This document shows, piece after piece, positions 11,345 through 23,285 of a stretch of DNA of 64,000 nt. The notes below the pieces were generated by a model, which saw only the letters and a program-made list of their open reading frames with translations, did no database searches and was not told the origin of the DNA. Both the position numbers and the translations under genes were made by a program. This DNA is from Boswellia sacra (lineage: Eukaryota > Streptophyta > Magnoliopsida > Sapindales > Burseraceae). Where the stretch lies: assembly GCA_013180625.2 (NCBI GenBank), contig SNVD02012988.1:1-64000 (forward strand). Direction: 5' to 3'. Each line of letters opens with the position of its first letter. Positions within the stretch are counted from its first letter, which is position 1.

Positions 11345-12330
11345 GTGATGGAAAAAGGCTTAAAACCACGATTCAAAGAATTTGGACAAATGAATGAAAG
11401 CAATGAAGAGGAAGCTCCCAAGTTAGAACTAAAACCTTTACCTAAAGGACTAAAGTATGCATATCTTAGGGAGAATCAGACGTATCCAGTGGTAATTTCT
11501 TTATCTCTCACAAGCGAACAACAAGGTCAATTGATAGAAGTGCTTAAATGACATAAAAATGCAATTGGGTGGACTTTAGAAGATATAAAAGACATTAATC
11601 CTTTGATTTGCACACAAAGAATACATTTAGAAAAAAATGCCAAAACTTCTCAATAACATCAAAGAATATTAAATCCACATATGAAAGGGGTCATTTGGGC
11701 CGAAGTTCTTAAATTACTTGATGTGGGAATTATCTAACCTATCTCGAATAGTGAGTGAGTAAGCCCCACAAAAGTAGTGCCTAAGAAATCTGACATTATA
11801 GTAGTGAAAAATGAAAGGGGTAAATCATTACCAACTCGAGTCTCATCTGGTTAGAGGATGTGCATTGAATATAAAAAATTAAATGTTGTCATCAGAAAAG
11901 ACCATTTTTCCTTGACCAAATCTTAGAAAAAGTAGCAGGGCACTCCTACTATTACTTTCTTCATGGATACTCAAACTATTATCAAATTCTCATTGCACTT
12001 GAAGACCGAAAAAAGACCACATTCATGGGCCCCTTTGGCACTTTTGCATTTAGAAGGATTCCTTTTGGACTTTGTAATGCTTCAGCTACTTTTCAAAGAT
12101 GCATATTAAGCATTTTCAATGACATGGTTGAGCATTGTTTAGAAGTTTTCATGGATGATTTAACTGTCTATGAAAACTCTTTTCATAATTGTCTTGAAAA
12201 CTTAGAAAAAATCCTTAAAAGGTGTGAAAAGGTCTTATTTTGAATTAAGAAAATGTCACTATATGGTTACCTCAGGGATTGTCTTAGGTCATCTGGTGTC
12301 TTCTAAGGGAATTGAAGTGGATAAAGCAAA
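11345..12330 (+). pseudogene. Element A protease-RT linker and reverse transcriptase
   Basis: The segment starts with KLELKPLPKGLKYAYLRENQ (11345-11551 open), which leads into RT. RT itself is interrupted by several stops and shifts but shows TFMGPFGTFAFRRIPFGLC, FQRCILSIFNDMVEHCLE and the catalytic FMDDLTVY box (open at 12025-12243). The catalytic aspartates are kept here, unlike in element C. Stops at 11548 and near 12240 prevent a polyprotein. Confidence 0.82.
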
Positions 12331-12336
12331 AGTGAA

Positions 12337-13251
12337 TTGATTTCCCATTTGCCTCTACCCAAAATAGTTAAGGAGGTCCATTCATTCTTAGGGCATATTG
12401 GATTTTATAAGAGGTTCATAAGAAATTTGAGTGCTATATCTAAACCTTTTTGTAATCTCTTAATAAAAGACATTTCTTCTAAATGGACTCAAAAATGTCA
12501 AAATGCTTTTGATAAGTTAATTAGACTTTTAACAACTACTCTAATTATGCAATCTCCTGATTGGTCATTGCCTTTTGAATTGATCTGTGATGCGAGTGAC
12601 TATGCTATTGGTGTTATTTTAGGACCAAGAAGAGAAGGCAAGCCTTATGTGATATACTATGCAAGTAAGACTTTAAATGATGCACAAATGAATTACACAA
12701 CAACTGAAAAAGAACTACTTGCAGTAGTATTTGCATTGGACAAATTTCGATCCTATTTAATTAGTTCTCCAACGATTGTTTGCGCTAACCATGCAGTGGT
12801 GAGATATTTAATGCCTAAACAGGATGCAAGACCTAAATTAATACAATGGATCTTATTACTCCAAAAATTCAACATCATAATAAAGGATAAGAAAGGAGCC
12901 AAAAATATCGTTGTAGATCATCTGTCAAGATTAACAACAGAGACATCAATTGAAACCTCAACTATCAATGACTCCTTTCCTAATGAATTTTTATTTTTCG
13001 TTGTTACAGTACCTTGGTTTGCTAACATTGTAAATTTTCTTGCAATAGAAGAAATGCCACCGCATTGGAGTATTCAAGACAAAAGGAAGTTTTTGACTAA
13101 GGTGAAAAATTTTTGTTGGGATGATCTATATTTGTTCAAATATTACCCTGATCAAATAATTAGAAGATGCATACCCGATAATGAGGTAAGTAGTGTCATT
13201 ATTTTTCTCATTCCGAAGCATCTGGAGGACACTTTTCATCTGAAAAAATAG
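12337..13251 (+). CDS. Element A RT connection and RNase H (open fragment, 304 codons)
   Basis: This is the longest open stretch of element A. It begins in the RT connection ([21 protein letters not shown]), continues through the RNase H core ([48 protein letters not shown]) and ends in the linker to integrase ([32 protein letters not shown]). RNase H would degrade the RNA strand during reverse transcription. The canonical DH near the end of RNase H reads NH ([11 protein letters not shown]), so one aspartate appears lost. It is a fragment of a dead polyprotein and not an independent gene. Confidence 0.85.
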   Translation: MISHLPLPKIVKEVHSFLGHIGFYKRFIRNLSAISKPFCNLLIKDISSKWTQKCQNAFDKLIRLLTTTLIMQSPDWSLPFELICDASDYAIGVILGPRREGKPYVIYYASKTLNDAQMNYTTTEKELLAVVFALDKFRSYLISSPTIVCANHAVVRYLMPKQDARPKLIQWILLLQKFNIIIKDKKGAKNIVVDHLSRLTTETSIETSTINDSFPNEFLFFVVTVPWFANIVNFLAIEEMPPHWSIQDKRKFLTKVKNFCWDDLYLFKYYPDQIIRRCIPDNEVSSVIIFLIPKHLEDTFHLKK

Positions 13252-13262
13252 CGGCAAAAATC

Positions 13263-13739
13263 TTGCAATATGGATTTTATTGGCCCACCTTATTTAAAGA
13301 TGCACATGCATTTTGTAAAACTTGTAAAAATTGTCAAAAATTGGGATCCATTTCAAAACAAAACATGATGCCTTTGAATCCCATTCTTATTGTTGAAATT
13401 TTTGACTATTGGATTATTGATTTTATGGGACCTTTCCCACTATCATTTGGTTTTTTGTACATTCTTGTTGCAATAGATTATGTTTCAAAATGGGTTGAGG
13501 CAATTCCATATCAAAACAATGATCACAAAACAGTTATCAAATTCTTGAAAGAGAATATCTTATGTAGGTTTGGAATTCCTCGAGCCATTATTAGTGATGG
13601 AGGTACACATTTTTGTAATAAATCATTTAAAACTCTAATGAAGAAATATGGAATTACCTATAAAGTTTCTACACCTTATCACCCGCAAACAAGTGGACAA
13701 GTTGAATTAGCTAATAGGGAGGTAAAACAGATCTTATGA
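13263..13739 (+). CDS. Element A integrase, zinc finger and catalytic core (open fragment)
   Basis: The fragment opens in the zinc-binding domain ([12 protein letters not shown]; the histidine half lies just upstream beyond a stop). It runs through the DDE core: first D in IDFMGPF, second D in ISDGGTHF, and the E in [10 protein letters not shown], with the PYHPQTSGQ signature between them. All three acidic residues are present. A stop at 13737 cuts off the C-terminal domain, so the enzyme that would insert the cDNA is incomplete. Confidence 0.87.
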   Translation: MQYGFYWPTLFKDAHAFCKTCKNCQKLGSISKQNMMPLNPILIVEIFDYWIIDFMGPFPLSFGFLYILVAIDYVSKWVEAIPYQNNDHKTVIKFLKENILCRFGIPRAIISDGGTHFCNKSFKTLMKKYGITYKVSTPYHPQTSGQVELANREVKQIL

Positions 13740-14296
13740 AAAACGGTTAATGCAAACCGTGAAGATTGGTCTCTAAGACTTAATGATGCAATTTGGGCCT
13801 ACCGAACTGCTTTCAAAACATCATTGGGTATGTCTCCTTATAGATTAGTTTATTGAAAATCTTTTCACTTGCCTGTGGAGATTGAGCATAATGCTTATTG
13901 GTCCATTAAGACATTTAACACAAATTTGGATGATGCTTGCAAGTTACATAAACTATAATTAAGTAAACTTGAAGAAACCAGGAATGAGGCTTATGAAAAT
14001 TCTAAAATCTACAAAGAAAAAATGAAGTTTTTTCATGACAAATCTATTGTTAGAAAATCTTTTGAACCTTCGCAAAAAGTTCTTTTGTTTGATTCAAGAT
14101 TGCATTTATTTCCTAGTAAGCTTCGGTGTAGTTGGACTGGACCTTTCATTGTTAAAAATGTTTTTCTCATAGAGCAGTTGAAATTGAGAACTTAAAGAAT
14201 GGTACTGTTTTTAAAGTTAATGGACAACGATTAAAACCATTCTTTGAAAATTTTGATCAAAATGAGGAGTCCATTGCTTTAGTCGATCCTTTTTAA
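13740..14296 (+). pseudogene. Element A integrase C-terminal region
   Basis: The translated sequence continues past the stop with [30 protein letters not shown], a charged helical part ([18 protein letters not shown]) and a beta-rich end ([19 protein letters not shown]). It matches 55510-54957 on the minus strand in element C. It ends at a stop near 14296, and no chromodomain follows. Several stops interrupt it. Confidence 0.82.
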
Positions 14297-14423
14297 GGAT
14301 TCATTTTTGTCAGTCAAATGGTGGATATAGTACTCCGTGACTTTTAAAGTCAGTTTTTCAGTTTCCTAAAAACTGTTGCTCACCTTGCATTCATTCTCTT
14401 TTCTTCTCTCTGATTTTCTTCAC

Positions 14424-14960
14424 ATGGATACCATTCTCTCAAATCTGCACACACGTTTTCCCTCTCTTCTTCAAAATGATTTGCTTAAAATTTACAAAGC
14501 TCAAGCAGATTGACTAAAGATGTTGAAGCGCAAGGGTATTCTTGCTGAATTAAGATGGTTAATTGAAGCCAAGGTCTGATTTTCTTGTGAATTTTAGATA
14601 ATTTTGTCTTCATATGCCTGGTCTAGGAAAAAGCTCTTACGCCAAAAAGCGAAGTACGAAAAAGTTACAAGTTTATCGCAAATGTGCAAAATGGAGTTGT
14701 AACTAGCGTTGTTGCTCCTTGGGATTTTTGTCTAACAATCGAGAAGAAAAACTACAATTCATCAAGAATAGACTGAGTAGGGAGTCTTTGGATAATATCC
14801 AATTGACTCTTGAAACACATTCTTGTGAAATTGTTCAACGTGAAATTTTGAAATTATGGACATAATTTCGAGAAGAGCATGCACGTTACAGTCTCGGGAA
14901 TCTTACTCAAAACGACTCTTTGCCAGCTTATAAGAAAACTGGATGGGAAGCATATCCCTA
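14424..14960 (+). pseudogene. ORF X of element A (unknown cargo ORF downstream of integrase)
   Basis: An ATG at 14424 starts MDTILSNLHTRFPSLLQNDL and leads into a basic, helix-rich protein of unknown function. The same ORF, better preserved, lies at the equivalent place in element C (54828-54260), so it belongs to the family. It is broken here by stops and shifts. I do not recognise a domain. It could be a captured host gene or a remnant of the extra ORF that Athila-type elements carry in this position. Confidence 0.6.
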
Positions 14961-15324
14961 ACTCATAGAAGGTGTTTAAGCCGTTTTTAGACATAAAACC
15001 AGAGAAAGATGTGAGTCACAGTTACAACTACCTGTATATATGCATGTGTGCCATCATTTTTGAATTTTTATATCTTATAGCTTTCATTTTTTTGAATCTA
15101 TGTCTTTATCTTTTAGTTGACTTATGCATTTATGTTGTCTTATTTTTGTCATTTTTTTCTATGCTTTGTTGTTAAACTTTTTCAACAAGTAGCTGAGCTA
15201 GCTATATAGATGTCATTGTTAGAATACCTTTTTACACTTCATAAATATGACATCTCTTGTTCTTCACTTCACACATATGGTTAGAGAGTTGCATAGACAT
15301 AGAGGAAACCTCAATACGTCGAAT

Positions 15325-16011
15325 CTAAAAGATATGTGTATTTTATGGATTTCAACCTGAAAAAAGTGAAGAGTTTGTAAAAGTAGCAAATTATCTTGGT
15401 AAGGCTTTCAGCTGAAAGAAAGATTCATGTGGTTTATTTGGGAGGTAGCCTTGGGTTAATAATTTGTGTGTCAACAACTACACTCTTAAGAGGCAGTGAA
15501 GTTTTAGATGTTATTTCTAAAGCTTTGGCTGTAGAAAGCATCATTGGAAAAATAGTTGGATAGGAGTTACAGGTCTCCTCTTTGCATGAATGTATGGCAT
15601 ATATGTTTATCAATTTAGATGCCTTTATTGCTTTACCAAGTGCCTTTGGTACTTTTGAAAAATTTTTTTACCTCTTGGGCCAAACTAAATCTCCATCAGA
15701 AACCCATAGGTTTGTTGAATATTAAAAATTCCTTTGATCCTTTGCTACATTTTGTTGATGCAGCTGTAGAACATAATTTTATCCTACATTCGGTGCGACA
15801 GATCCTTGTTTCTGCCACTACTACTGATGAATTACTTGACAAATTACAAGCAGTCGAGTATGAACCTGACCCAGCAATAACTCAGATTAATTGGTCAGGG
15901 GGACACATCAAAAAGTGTAAATTAGATCTGACACTCCGTTTGAAATGTTTCTTGCCTTTTATTTTATTTGTAGCACTTTATTTTATGGGTGTTTCAGGTC
16001 GTCTCTTTTGA
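15325..16011 (+). pseudogene. LOG-like gene captured by element A, intron-less
   Basis: Conceptual translation follows the LOG family (cytokinin riboside 5'-monophosphate phosphoribohydrolase, which releases free active cytokinin) over almost its full ~220 residues. It shows HVVYLGGSLGL (family GGGS-GLM), ALAVESIIGK, ECMAYMFINLDAFIALPSAF (family ADAFIALPGG-GT), HQKPIGLLNIKNSFDPLL and a tail EPDPAITQINWS with KLDLTLRL. No intron interrupts it, whereas plant LOG genes have several, so it was probably taken up as processed mRNA. The signature PGG-GT--E is degraded to PSAFGTFEK, and stops and shifts are present. The last part is open at 15619-16011. Not functional. Confidence 0.85.
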
Positions 16012-17243
16012 ATAACTGAAGCTTCAGGTAATGTCTTATATACTTTATCTCTCAACATTTAAACATTGAGGACAATGTTTCATGTGGTTGGAGAGGGAAG
16101 GATAGTAGGCATAAGCGTGTCTTATATTTTCTTTTTGCAATTTAAAAAAAAACGAGTAGGTAATTAGATTTAGAGTACAGTATAAGGAGTTTAATTCCTC
16201 TTGATACGTATTCTAGGTCAGAAATGGCAGAGTAAAGAGGGCCATTTTGAACTCTTGAAGCCCATTCTAACTAATTTATTATATTATTTTGATTTTGCAC
16301 TTTTGAAGACTCATTTTAGCTAACTTGATATTATTTAGTTTTGATTTTTGAATTTTATAACGAGGTTGTCTTAGTTACTTCACTTTGAATTATTCAAATC
16401 TATGAACTCTCACAACTTTATCATTTAATAAATCATTTTCTCATGTACTCATTAAGCAAATATTCATGAACCTTTCTTCACACACACACACACACATACA
16501 TTGATGCATGATTGTAGGTTGCAAAATGAAAGTTGGAATATTTGAGTTCTTTTGTTTTGTTTGGGAAAACAACAAAAGGAAGGGGTAAGTAAAAAAAAAA
16601 GGATAGACAAATAAGCAATTGTGGATAAGTTTTGACTCATATCCTCCTTAATTCGAACAACTAAGCCCGAGGGGTGTCTCAACATCTAATACCCTAAGAC
16701 CAATTGGTTTGGGAGCTATTGGCCCAAAACTCATTACGTGGATCAAGAAGAAAGCTTAAAGGGATTAAACATTGCACTATCCATAATTTTCTAAGCAAAA
16801 ATAAAATATCAGCAACCTGAGTCGTTAAGCTTGTACGGGTGTCTTAACACCTAATGCCCTGAGGCCAAATAGTCTGAGTTAGCCTAAGGCTCGCTATATG
16901 GGTTAAAGATGCATTGTTTCAACTAAAAAAAAAGAAAGATGAAAATGAATCCCCCCTACCTAAGAATGTTAGCCTTAACAAATATTAGAACCGATATGGC
17001 TTCTTTCTAAAGCCCCATAGTCATATATCGACAGAGCACAAAAAGAAGGTTTGTTAATATCTTGACTGAAGGGTACATAAGTCATTTAAAAAAAAAGAGA
17101 AAAAAATTGATTGAGAGTTTGTTTATTTGGATAGAATCAAAGAAAGTGCAATAATGGTCACCTTGGATGTAAAATTCTATAAATCATTACTGAATAATAA
17201 CACTTTAATTGCTAAGGACTAGCAATAAGCTATTTAAGGGGTG
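16012..17243 (+). other. Element A 3' noncoding region
   Basis: No gene is seen. There is a (CA)n tract at 16481-16495 and an imperfect direct repeat of about 80 bp, GGTGTCTCAACATCTAATAC at about 16672 and its relative at about 16842. The repeat pair also occurs in element C near 52380 and 52540. The region ends in a weak purine-rich tract (AAGGGGTG) at the LTR start. Confidence 0.7.
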
Positions 17244-18802
17244 TGATGAATACTTAAATGTGTATATTTAATGAGAGCTTAATGCACCATATTGCACTAA
17301 TAGTGTCATAAAATTCTCAACTTAAGCATATTTATAGTATTTGCATCTTTTGAATTAACTTCATCTTAATTTCAGTTTTTATTGCAGGTTTGGTAAAATA
17401 GGCGTAACTTTCTATTTATAGATTAGAATGGTGCAAATCTTTATTTTTTAGAAAACTAATTAAATTATCTACAAGATTATATTTCACAAGCATCATGAAA
17501 TTCATGTTCTTAGTGGACCAAAAATGGGATTGAAGTGAACCCATCTGTAGTTTTGGCCTAGTCTGAACATCCCTCCGTCTTTTGACCATATCTCTTAATA
17601 TACATATCCAAATTGTATGAATCAAGATGTTATAGAAAGATGAGAGAAATATCTACAACTTTTATGAAGACACGTGTTCAAAATTCTAAATAATTCAGTG
17701 TCAAAATTGGTGGTCAAACTTGGTACACATGATGATCCAAATTGTCAATAAGATATTTTACAATTGTCCTTTTGTAATTTGACAAGTTTGCCCTCAATGT
17801 ATCTATAAATATAGGTGCATTGTGACCCATTAGGCCATCATAGCTCTTACTGGGATGTCTTATTATTATGTTTTCTGTCTTGTGTTTTGTTCACTCAATG
17901 TTATTAATAAATCTTCTTTTTCTTGCAATTTGTTTCCTTACTTTCTTTCATAATGTCTTGCTAAATTTTCTTTTACTAAAGTGAAAGGGTGAAAACCTTG
18001 ATATGAGAATAAGATTTTCTAACCCTTTGATATGTACTTAATAATCATAATCATTTGTTATTTATTTTATATGATTTATATTTATTTCACTAATCAATCT
18101 TGATACCAATCGTAAAGTAGAGATTTTGATCTATTGTAGACAATTCTTGACGCATCAAATGCTTGGATCCTTTCTAGATGTCGTATAATTCTTTCTTACC
18201 GACACAAGTCTAGTTAGGAACCTTGATTTGTTGTAAACATATAATGATTGACACGTTGGATGTTTGAATCCATTTACAAGAAGTGGTATAAATATTGGTA
18301 AGGAAACAAATATAATTTGTATAACTAAAATGGTCTTAAAAGACATACCTTCCGATTGGAACCTTCTTGATGTGGGGATTCCAATTGAGTTATAATTGGG
18401 TTGTCTATTCTTGTTTGATATATCAAGGGCGGATCCCCTAACCTCAGCTTTCATTATCATTGTGTCAATTTCTCTTACTTGTGTATTTTAAGTATTCTTG
18501 TTTTTTACTTATGAAATTGTTCCTTCATTTGCTATGGTAGGTTTTACCACCTATTTCTATGGATGGTTTTACCATCTTTTTTTTTTTTGCTTTATATTTG
18601 AATGATCAGTTGTACCGCCTACCATCTTGACTTCTATTTTTTAATATTATCTTGTTATTTATTTCAATTATTCATATTCTATTTACTCATTCTTTAGTTT
18701 ATACTACTAAATCCCCTTCCTTGTGGATCGACCTGGGTTTTATCGGGTTTATTACTTCGACACTCTTATACTTGGGAGATAATCCTATTTTTGGATGTGT
18801 CA
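17244..18802 (+). repeat. Element A 3' LTR (about 1559 bp)
   Basis: It begins TGATGAATACTTAAATG after the purine-rich tract and ends GATGTGTCA. It is homologous to the split LTR of element C (31126-32104 plus 51406-51960, opposite strand). The copies of the GACATACCTT and GCACCTATATTTATAG segments here serve as empty-site references for the CACTA insertions F and E1. Confidence 0.88.
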
Positions 18803-20430
18803 CTTATATTACTCTATCTTTCTAAAAGATTTTATAATTGAAAAAGATTAGTTGATTAAATTATAGATGGCTCAAGTTTATCTTGGGTTAGATCAAAATA
18901 AGGAAAAGGAGAATATTGATGGGGAGTATTTTAACCACTTAGAAACTCGATTTTTCTTTTAAGAGTTTGATATCGATGAAGATAATAATATAATATCATG
19001 TAAGATGCATGATATAGTACATGATTTTGCTCAATTTTTTTTTACCAAAGATGAATGTTTTGCAATGGAAACCTATGACGGCAAGGAACCATCCATAGAT
19101 CCATTACAAAAAGAGGCAGATCATCATTTTATGGTAAATATTGTTTCGGATAGTGGATACCTTAACTTTATCTTTTCTTTATTCTCCTATTAGATGTTAC
19201 GGAGAGTGAGTTAGCAGATATTACAATGCTAAAAAAATTATTTGACACATTGACATATTTAAGGGCAATACATATGGGAGTAGATCTAATTAATTTCCCT
19301 TCTTGGTATGTTAAAGAGATTCCAATAGAGATGGGACAATTGGTGCATTTAAGGTACCTTAATTTGTCGGGAAAAAGTTTTAAAAAACTACCCGAAACAT
19401 TATGAGACTTATGCTATTTACAAACTTTAGACATTAATGATTGTGATGAACTTGAGGAATTACCTCAAGGAATAGGAAAGTTAATAAACTTGAGGCATTT
19501 ACTAAATAAGGGAACTACCTCACTGCGATAGAAACCAATAGGAGTTGAGAGAGTAACTTTTCCCATAACATTAAGTGAACTCACTGTGAGCGGTGATGAT
19601 GATTGTAGAAAAGCATGCACTTTTGAATCATTGACCAACTTTAACTATTTCAGTGGAGAGTTGAAGATATGAAGGTTAGGAATACTGTCACTCATGGGTG
19701 TGACTAAACTTTTTGAACTTAAGAATCTTGAAAACATCCTGAGCTTACATTATTTTTTGAAGAGAATGATGATCTTCTTGGAAACGTTAGAGAGTAGATG
19801 GGTATCGAAAATGAGGATGAAACATTTCTTGATACTATACAACCGCATCCAAATTTGGAGGAATTAAAGATAGAATACTATAGAGGGAGCACTATTTCTG
19901 TTAGTTGGATGATGTTGTAAACCAATTTGAGGAAATTAAATCTTTTGTTTTGTGGCAACTTTAAGCATCTATCTCCTTTCGGAAAATTGCAATCCCTTGA
20001 ATCTCTAGAGTTGGAATGGGTGGACTTTTACTAAATTAAGAGAATGTAATGGTCAATTTTGGGGAATAGAAAGTGATGGCACATATTCGTCATGTATTTT
20101 CTTTTCCAGCTTAACATATCTCTCTGCAGAGTTGACGGATTGGGAAGAGTGGACTTATGCATGAGATTGCGAGGGATGGAGAGACAAATATTTCGATCAT
20201 GCCATCTCTTGTTTCTTTGCTAATTCATTACTGTTGTGAATTGAAGACACTGCCAGACATTTTCCTTCAGTCAACAACATGGAAGAAATTGCATATATTC
20301 AGTTGTAATGTTCTTCTAGCTAGTATGTTACAATAAAGAGAGGGGTGATGACTGGCCGAAAGATCTCTCACATTCTTAGCATCAAATTATATAGGGAATA
20401 TGTGTAAGCAGGTGATGATTGAACTCACAA
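18803..20430 (+). pseudogene. NLR (NB-ARC/LRR) resistance gene remnant
   Basis: The first bases after element A encode the end of an NB-ARC domain: SIFLKDFIIEKD, then MAQVYLG and the MHD-type motif CKMHDIVHDFAQF (about 19000-19040). Leucine-rich repeats follow (VHLRYLNLSGKSFKKLPETL, LCYLQTLDINDCDELEELP, LINLRHLL and later degenerate repeats to about 20390). Stops at several points, among them near 18870 and 19400, and many shifts show it is dead. The start in mid-domain at the LTR border means that element A inserted into this gene; the P-loop half should lie left of the window. The relative is a CNL/RGA-like immune receptor. Confidence 0.85.
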
Positions 20431-22209
20431 ACAGTCGCAGATTGCCATTGACTCATTTTAATTAGTTTTAATTTTTAGTAATATAATAACGTCTTTTATC
20501 TAATTAATAATACGGCGTTACAAATTCAAATTTATATTAATGTACTATTAATTTATTATTGAATATCAATAGTTGTTTGCCTCTAATGATTAAACTCTAG
20601 TTATTTATAAAGTGGGTTGAATCTTTTGGCCTATATTTGTCAGAAAAGACCTCCTATAAAATTTTAAAAGAGTATTGTTACTATCAATTTTCTAGAAAGT
20701 GGGTTCGAAGTCAAGTTTAATATGATGGAATGTTGAATTTGTGTCGATTTTTACACGAGAGAATCAGTGTCTTTTGCCCATATTATATATTTTTTGATAT
20801 GTTAATTATTATCTTGAATTAATGTTATGGGGATATATCCATTTCAGGAGGGAAAAAAAAAAAATTTTACGTTTGCGTCAAGGTCATTTACTCTAACAAC
20901 AAGCATCGTACTTTATTGGCTTTCCTGATATATCCTTCACTAAATTTTATCCCAAATGATATGAGATGATGTGATAAGTGTTATGATACTACTACGTCAC
21001 TTGCCACGTTATTTGGGATGTGTGATAAAAGTTTGGGAAGAGTATCATTGCTTCTTAGTAGATTTTATTCTAGGTTGGCAAAGGTTTAATTCATATATTT
21101 TTATTAGTTTGAAAAAATTAAAATCTGACTATACATTTTGTACCTCTTTTATCTTAAATCTAAATGCATTTGAGAGAGAGAGAAAGAGAGAGCCGAGTCA
21201 CAATTTCAAGATAGCTAATTCGAGGCTCAAAAGTGCTTGCCAATCACAAGTTCTAAGGATTGCTAAAATGATATATAGTTTAAAATGTTAAGGATATACT
21301 CTGTTGATGTAGAAAATCAACACAAATGACCACATAACAGGTATCACAAGGATTAGTGAGGTGTAGTCTTAGTATAAGGTTAACAACCAAAACACAGCTT
21401 GGAGCTCCTTCCTCCTTGGACTGATCTAAGTAGAGGGCCTCCCCTTCAGCGTTCCTCCCAATGCTACACGAACTCTTCATGAATGGTAAGGAAACCTGTA
21501 AAATAAAAGAAACATCACAGGGTGCTAGGGTTTCCAGTGTAGGTCTTTTGACGCTCAAGTCAGTGTGTTTCATGGTAATAGCCGATGAAAATATAGAGTG
21601 GGGCTATTATTTTAGCAAGAAAATGGTGAAAGAGGAATAACCAATGTAGAGAACATGGTTACTATTCTATGGGAGGTTTGTAGCTGGATATTCTTCTCTG
21701 TGAAGATCCTAGAATATGTAGAGATTCCTAGGGCCTCCAAGATGATGGCTGCTAGGGTTTTTTGGGATTCACTTACACATATCCCATGTCCAAACCCTAA
21801 TCATAGCTTAAATACCTCTTTCATCATAAGTGTGGATGATCTGAGCTGCTTATCGTATGTTGGATGATCGGTTGGATGTAGTTTCTTGATCCTCAAGCTA
21901 CATCTATCATGTTGTCAAATTCCTAGGCAGACACGTGGATGAGAGGATCATTTTATTGATATTGATAGACATGCACTCCTCAAGTTAACACCTGGTGGGG
22001 GCAACCACGTACTTTTCCCCAGAGGCATGCTTGTGGCTGCAACTCCATGCTCTTTTGGCATTTTTTACCAAGTCAGGAATACGGAGGTCGGAAACACAAG
22101 ATATGTAGCTGGTTGTGCAGTTTCTTTCCACACTTACAGCTCTTGTAATACTTGGATTCGGGGAGCTAGGGACAATTGTAAAGGTGCGGTAAAAGACAAG
22201 AATGAGAGT
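20431..22209. other. No recognisable gene
   Basis: AT-rich DNA with a GA-rich tract at 21173-21192. Between 21300 and 22200 the sequence is less AT-rich. On the minus strand it ends in TGTTGATTTTCTACATCAACA-like bases (21300-21330), which could be part of an old LTR element, but no second copy or coding support is visible. Confidence 0.5.
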
Positions 22210-22969
22210 TCTAAGTGATAGGATCAACCATAGTGAACGTAAATCCTTCCGGATGAAAAGTGAATGGAGAGAGAATACTTAGGAAATCCATCCCAAGTAA
22301 TAGATCTTCGTCCGATTGATCAAATGCAAAAAAGCTATGCCTTTTATGAAATGGTAATAGATTAATAACTCTAGTGCATTTGCTGCTTTGAAACAAATCT
22401 CCACTAGCGGCTAAAAAACGAACTGTTGTAGGAACGAACAGAGACTTTGGAAGACAACTGCTATGAATGTTAGAGGAAACTGCTCCTGTATCAATGAGTG
22501 CAGAGAGAGCAACTTGTTCTTGATCAGAAATTTGCAGTAATAGTTTGACATATGGACAAAAAATTGGACCGGACTACATAGTAAGATCAATAGGCACCTC
22601 ACGAGGAATGTCCATGATAACTTCAGATGCACTGCTAGTTTCATCTTTTGAATCATCTTATTGGACCTCAATTGAGAACAAAGCATCATTTGGATCATCT
22701 GACCAGTAATACCAATTATCTGAAAATTCTGGCTGATTGATAAGTTGAAGAAGTCTGATAGGACTGGTTGTCATCCCAACCTGAGGCATGAATAGGCCAA
22801 GGTTGCACAAGTGGCATATCATAGTTTCTCCAAAAGCCTTTGACACTGTTACCTGTAGGACTTTCTTCCCAAATATTTGAATGCTTTCTTGGCTTATCTT
22901 TCTTCCAAGAAATCTTCTTTTTCTATTCCCTAGATTACTATTATCATAAGACTGTCCTCTTATATGCAT
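22210..22969 (-). pseudogene. Retroelement or pararetrovirus protease-like relic
   Basis: Read on the minus strand across frameshifts, the segment has a Cys-rich start (MICHLCNLGL), an acidic linker, an ALIDTGAVSSN aspartic-protease motif near 22500, and DEDLLLGMDFLSIL near 22290, matching the second conserved strand of retroviral-type proteases. The DTG form differs from the DLG form of elements A to C, so this is another family. Endogenous Caulimoviridae or another Ty3 lineage are both possible. RT, RNase H and integrase are not seen next to it. It is a broken fragment. Confidence 0.45.
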
Positions 22970-23049
22970 GCTAGCTTCCAGCTAATCCACAATAATTGAT
23001 ACAAAAAAGGACACAAGGTAAGCAAAATCAAGGCCAATAACTATATATA

Positions 23050-23285
23050 TAATCCTCCTCATCCCTCACTAACAGCTACCATCAACGTTCCCCATGACGT
23101 TGTCTTTGCTTCAAGGCATCCAGACCTTGTAGCAAGTATTGTATTTTGTGATTATACTAGTGCCGGCTTTGCACCACATGCTGATTATTGGAGACGAGTA
23201 CGAAAAATTTGCATACTTGAGCTTTTAAGCATCAAACGAGTCCAATCATTCGGATCAACAAGAGAAGAAGAAATTATCCCTTATT
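23050..23285 (+). pseudogene. Cytochrome P450 (CYP71-type) fragment, copy 1
   Basis: Translation shows DVVFASRHPDLVA, FAPHADYWRRVRKICILELL and the SFGSTREEEI region, matching the CYP71 segment that includes the C-helix WR--RK motif. It lacks the N-terminal anchor, and the match stops at 23285, where the sequence jumps back to an earlier P450 region (copy 2). It is a partial duplicate. Confidence 0.78.

Larger units (their letters stand above)
1526..18802 (+). mobile_element. Ty3/gypsy LTR retrotransposon A (Athila/Tat-like) carrying ORF X and a LOG-like gene
   Basis: The order on the plus strand is partial 5' LTR, tRNA-Asp-type primer site, gag, protease, reverse transcriptase, RNase H, integrase, an unknown ORF, a LOG-like gene, 3' noncoding region and 3' LTR. 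The protease has the DLGAS form of the active site typical of Athila/Tat-like plant elements. With element B and the MITE removed, the internal part is about 8.5 kb and the LTR about 1.56 kb, giving an element of about 11.6 kb. Many stops and frameshifts show it is dead. It interrupts an NLR gene, whose remainder starts directly after the 3' LTR. The 5' end is off the window, so its TSD cannot be checked. Confidence 0.88.

Noticed and set aside
14972..15175. Hydrophobic 67-codon frame after ORF X, possibly a remnant of an envelope-like ORF
   Set aside because: The frame is not preserved in element C, and its hydrophobicity follows from T-rich DNA.
15619..16011. LOG-like frame as a working host gene
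   Set aside because: It lies inside element A between integrase and LTR, lacks the catalytic motif and is preceded by stops.
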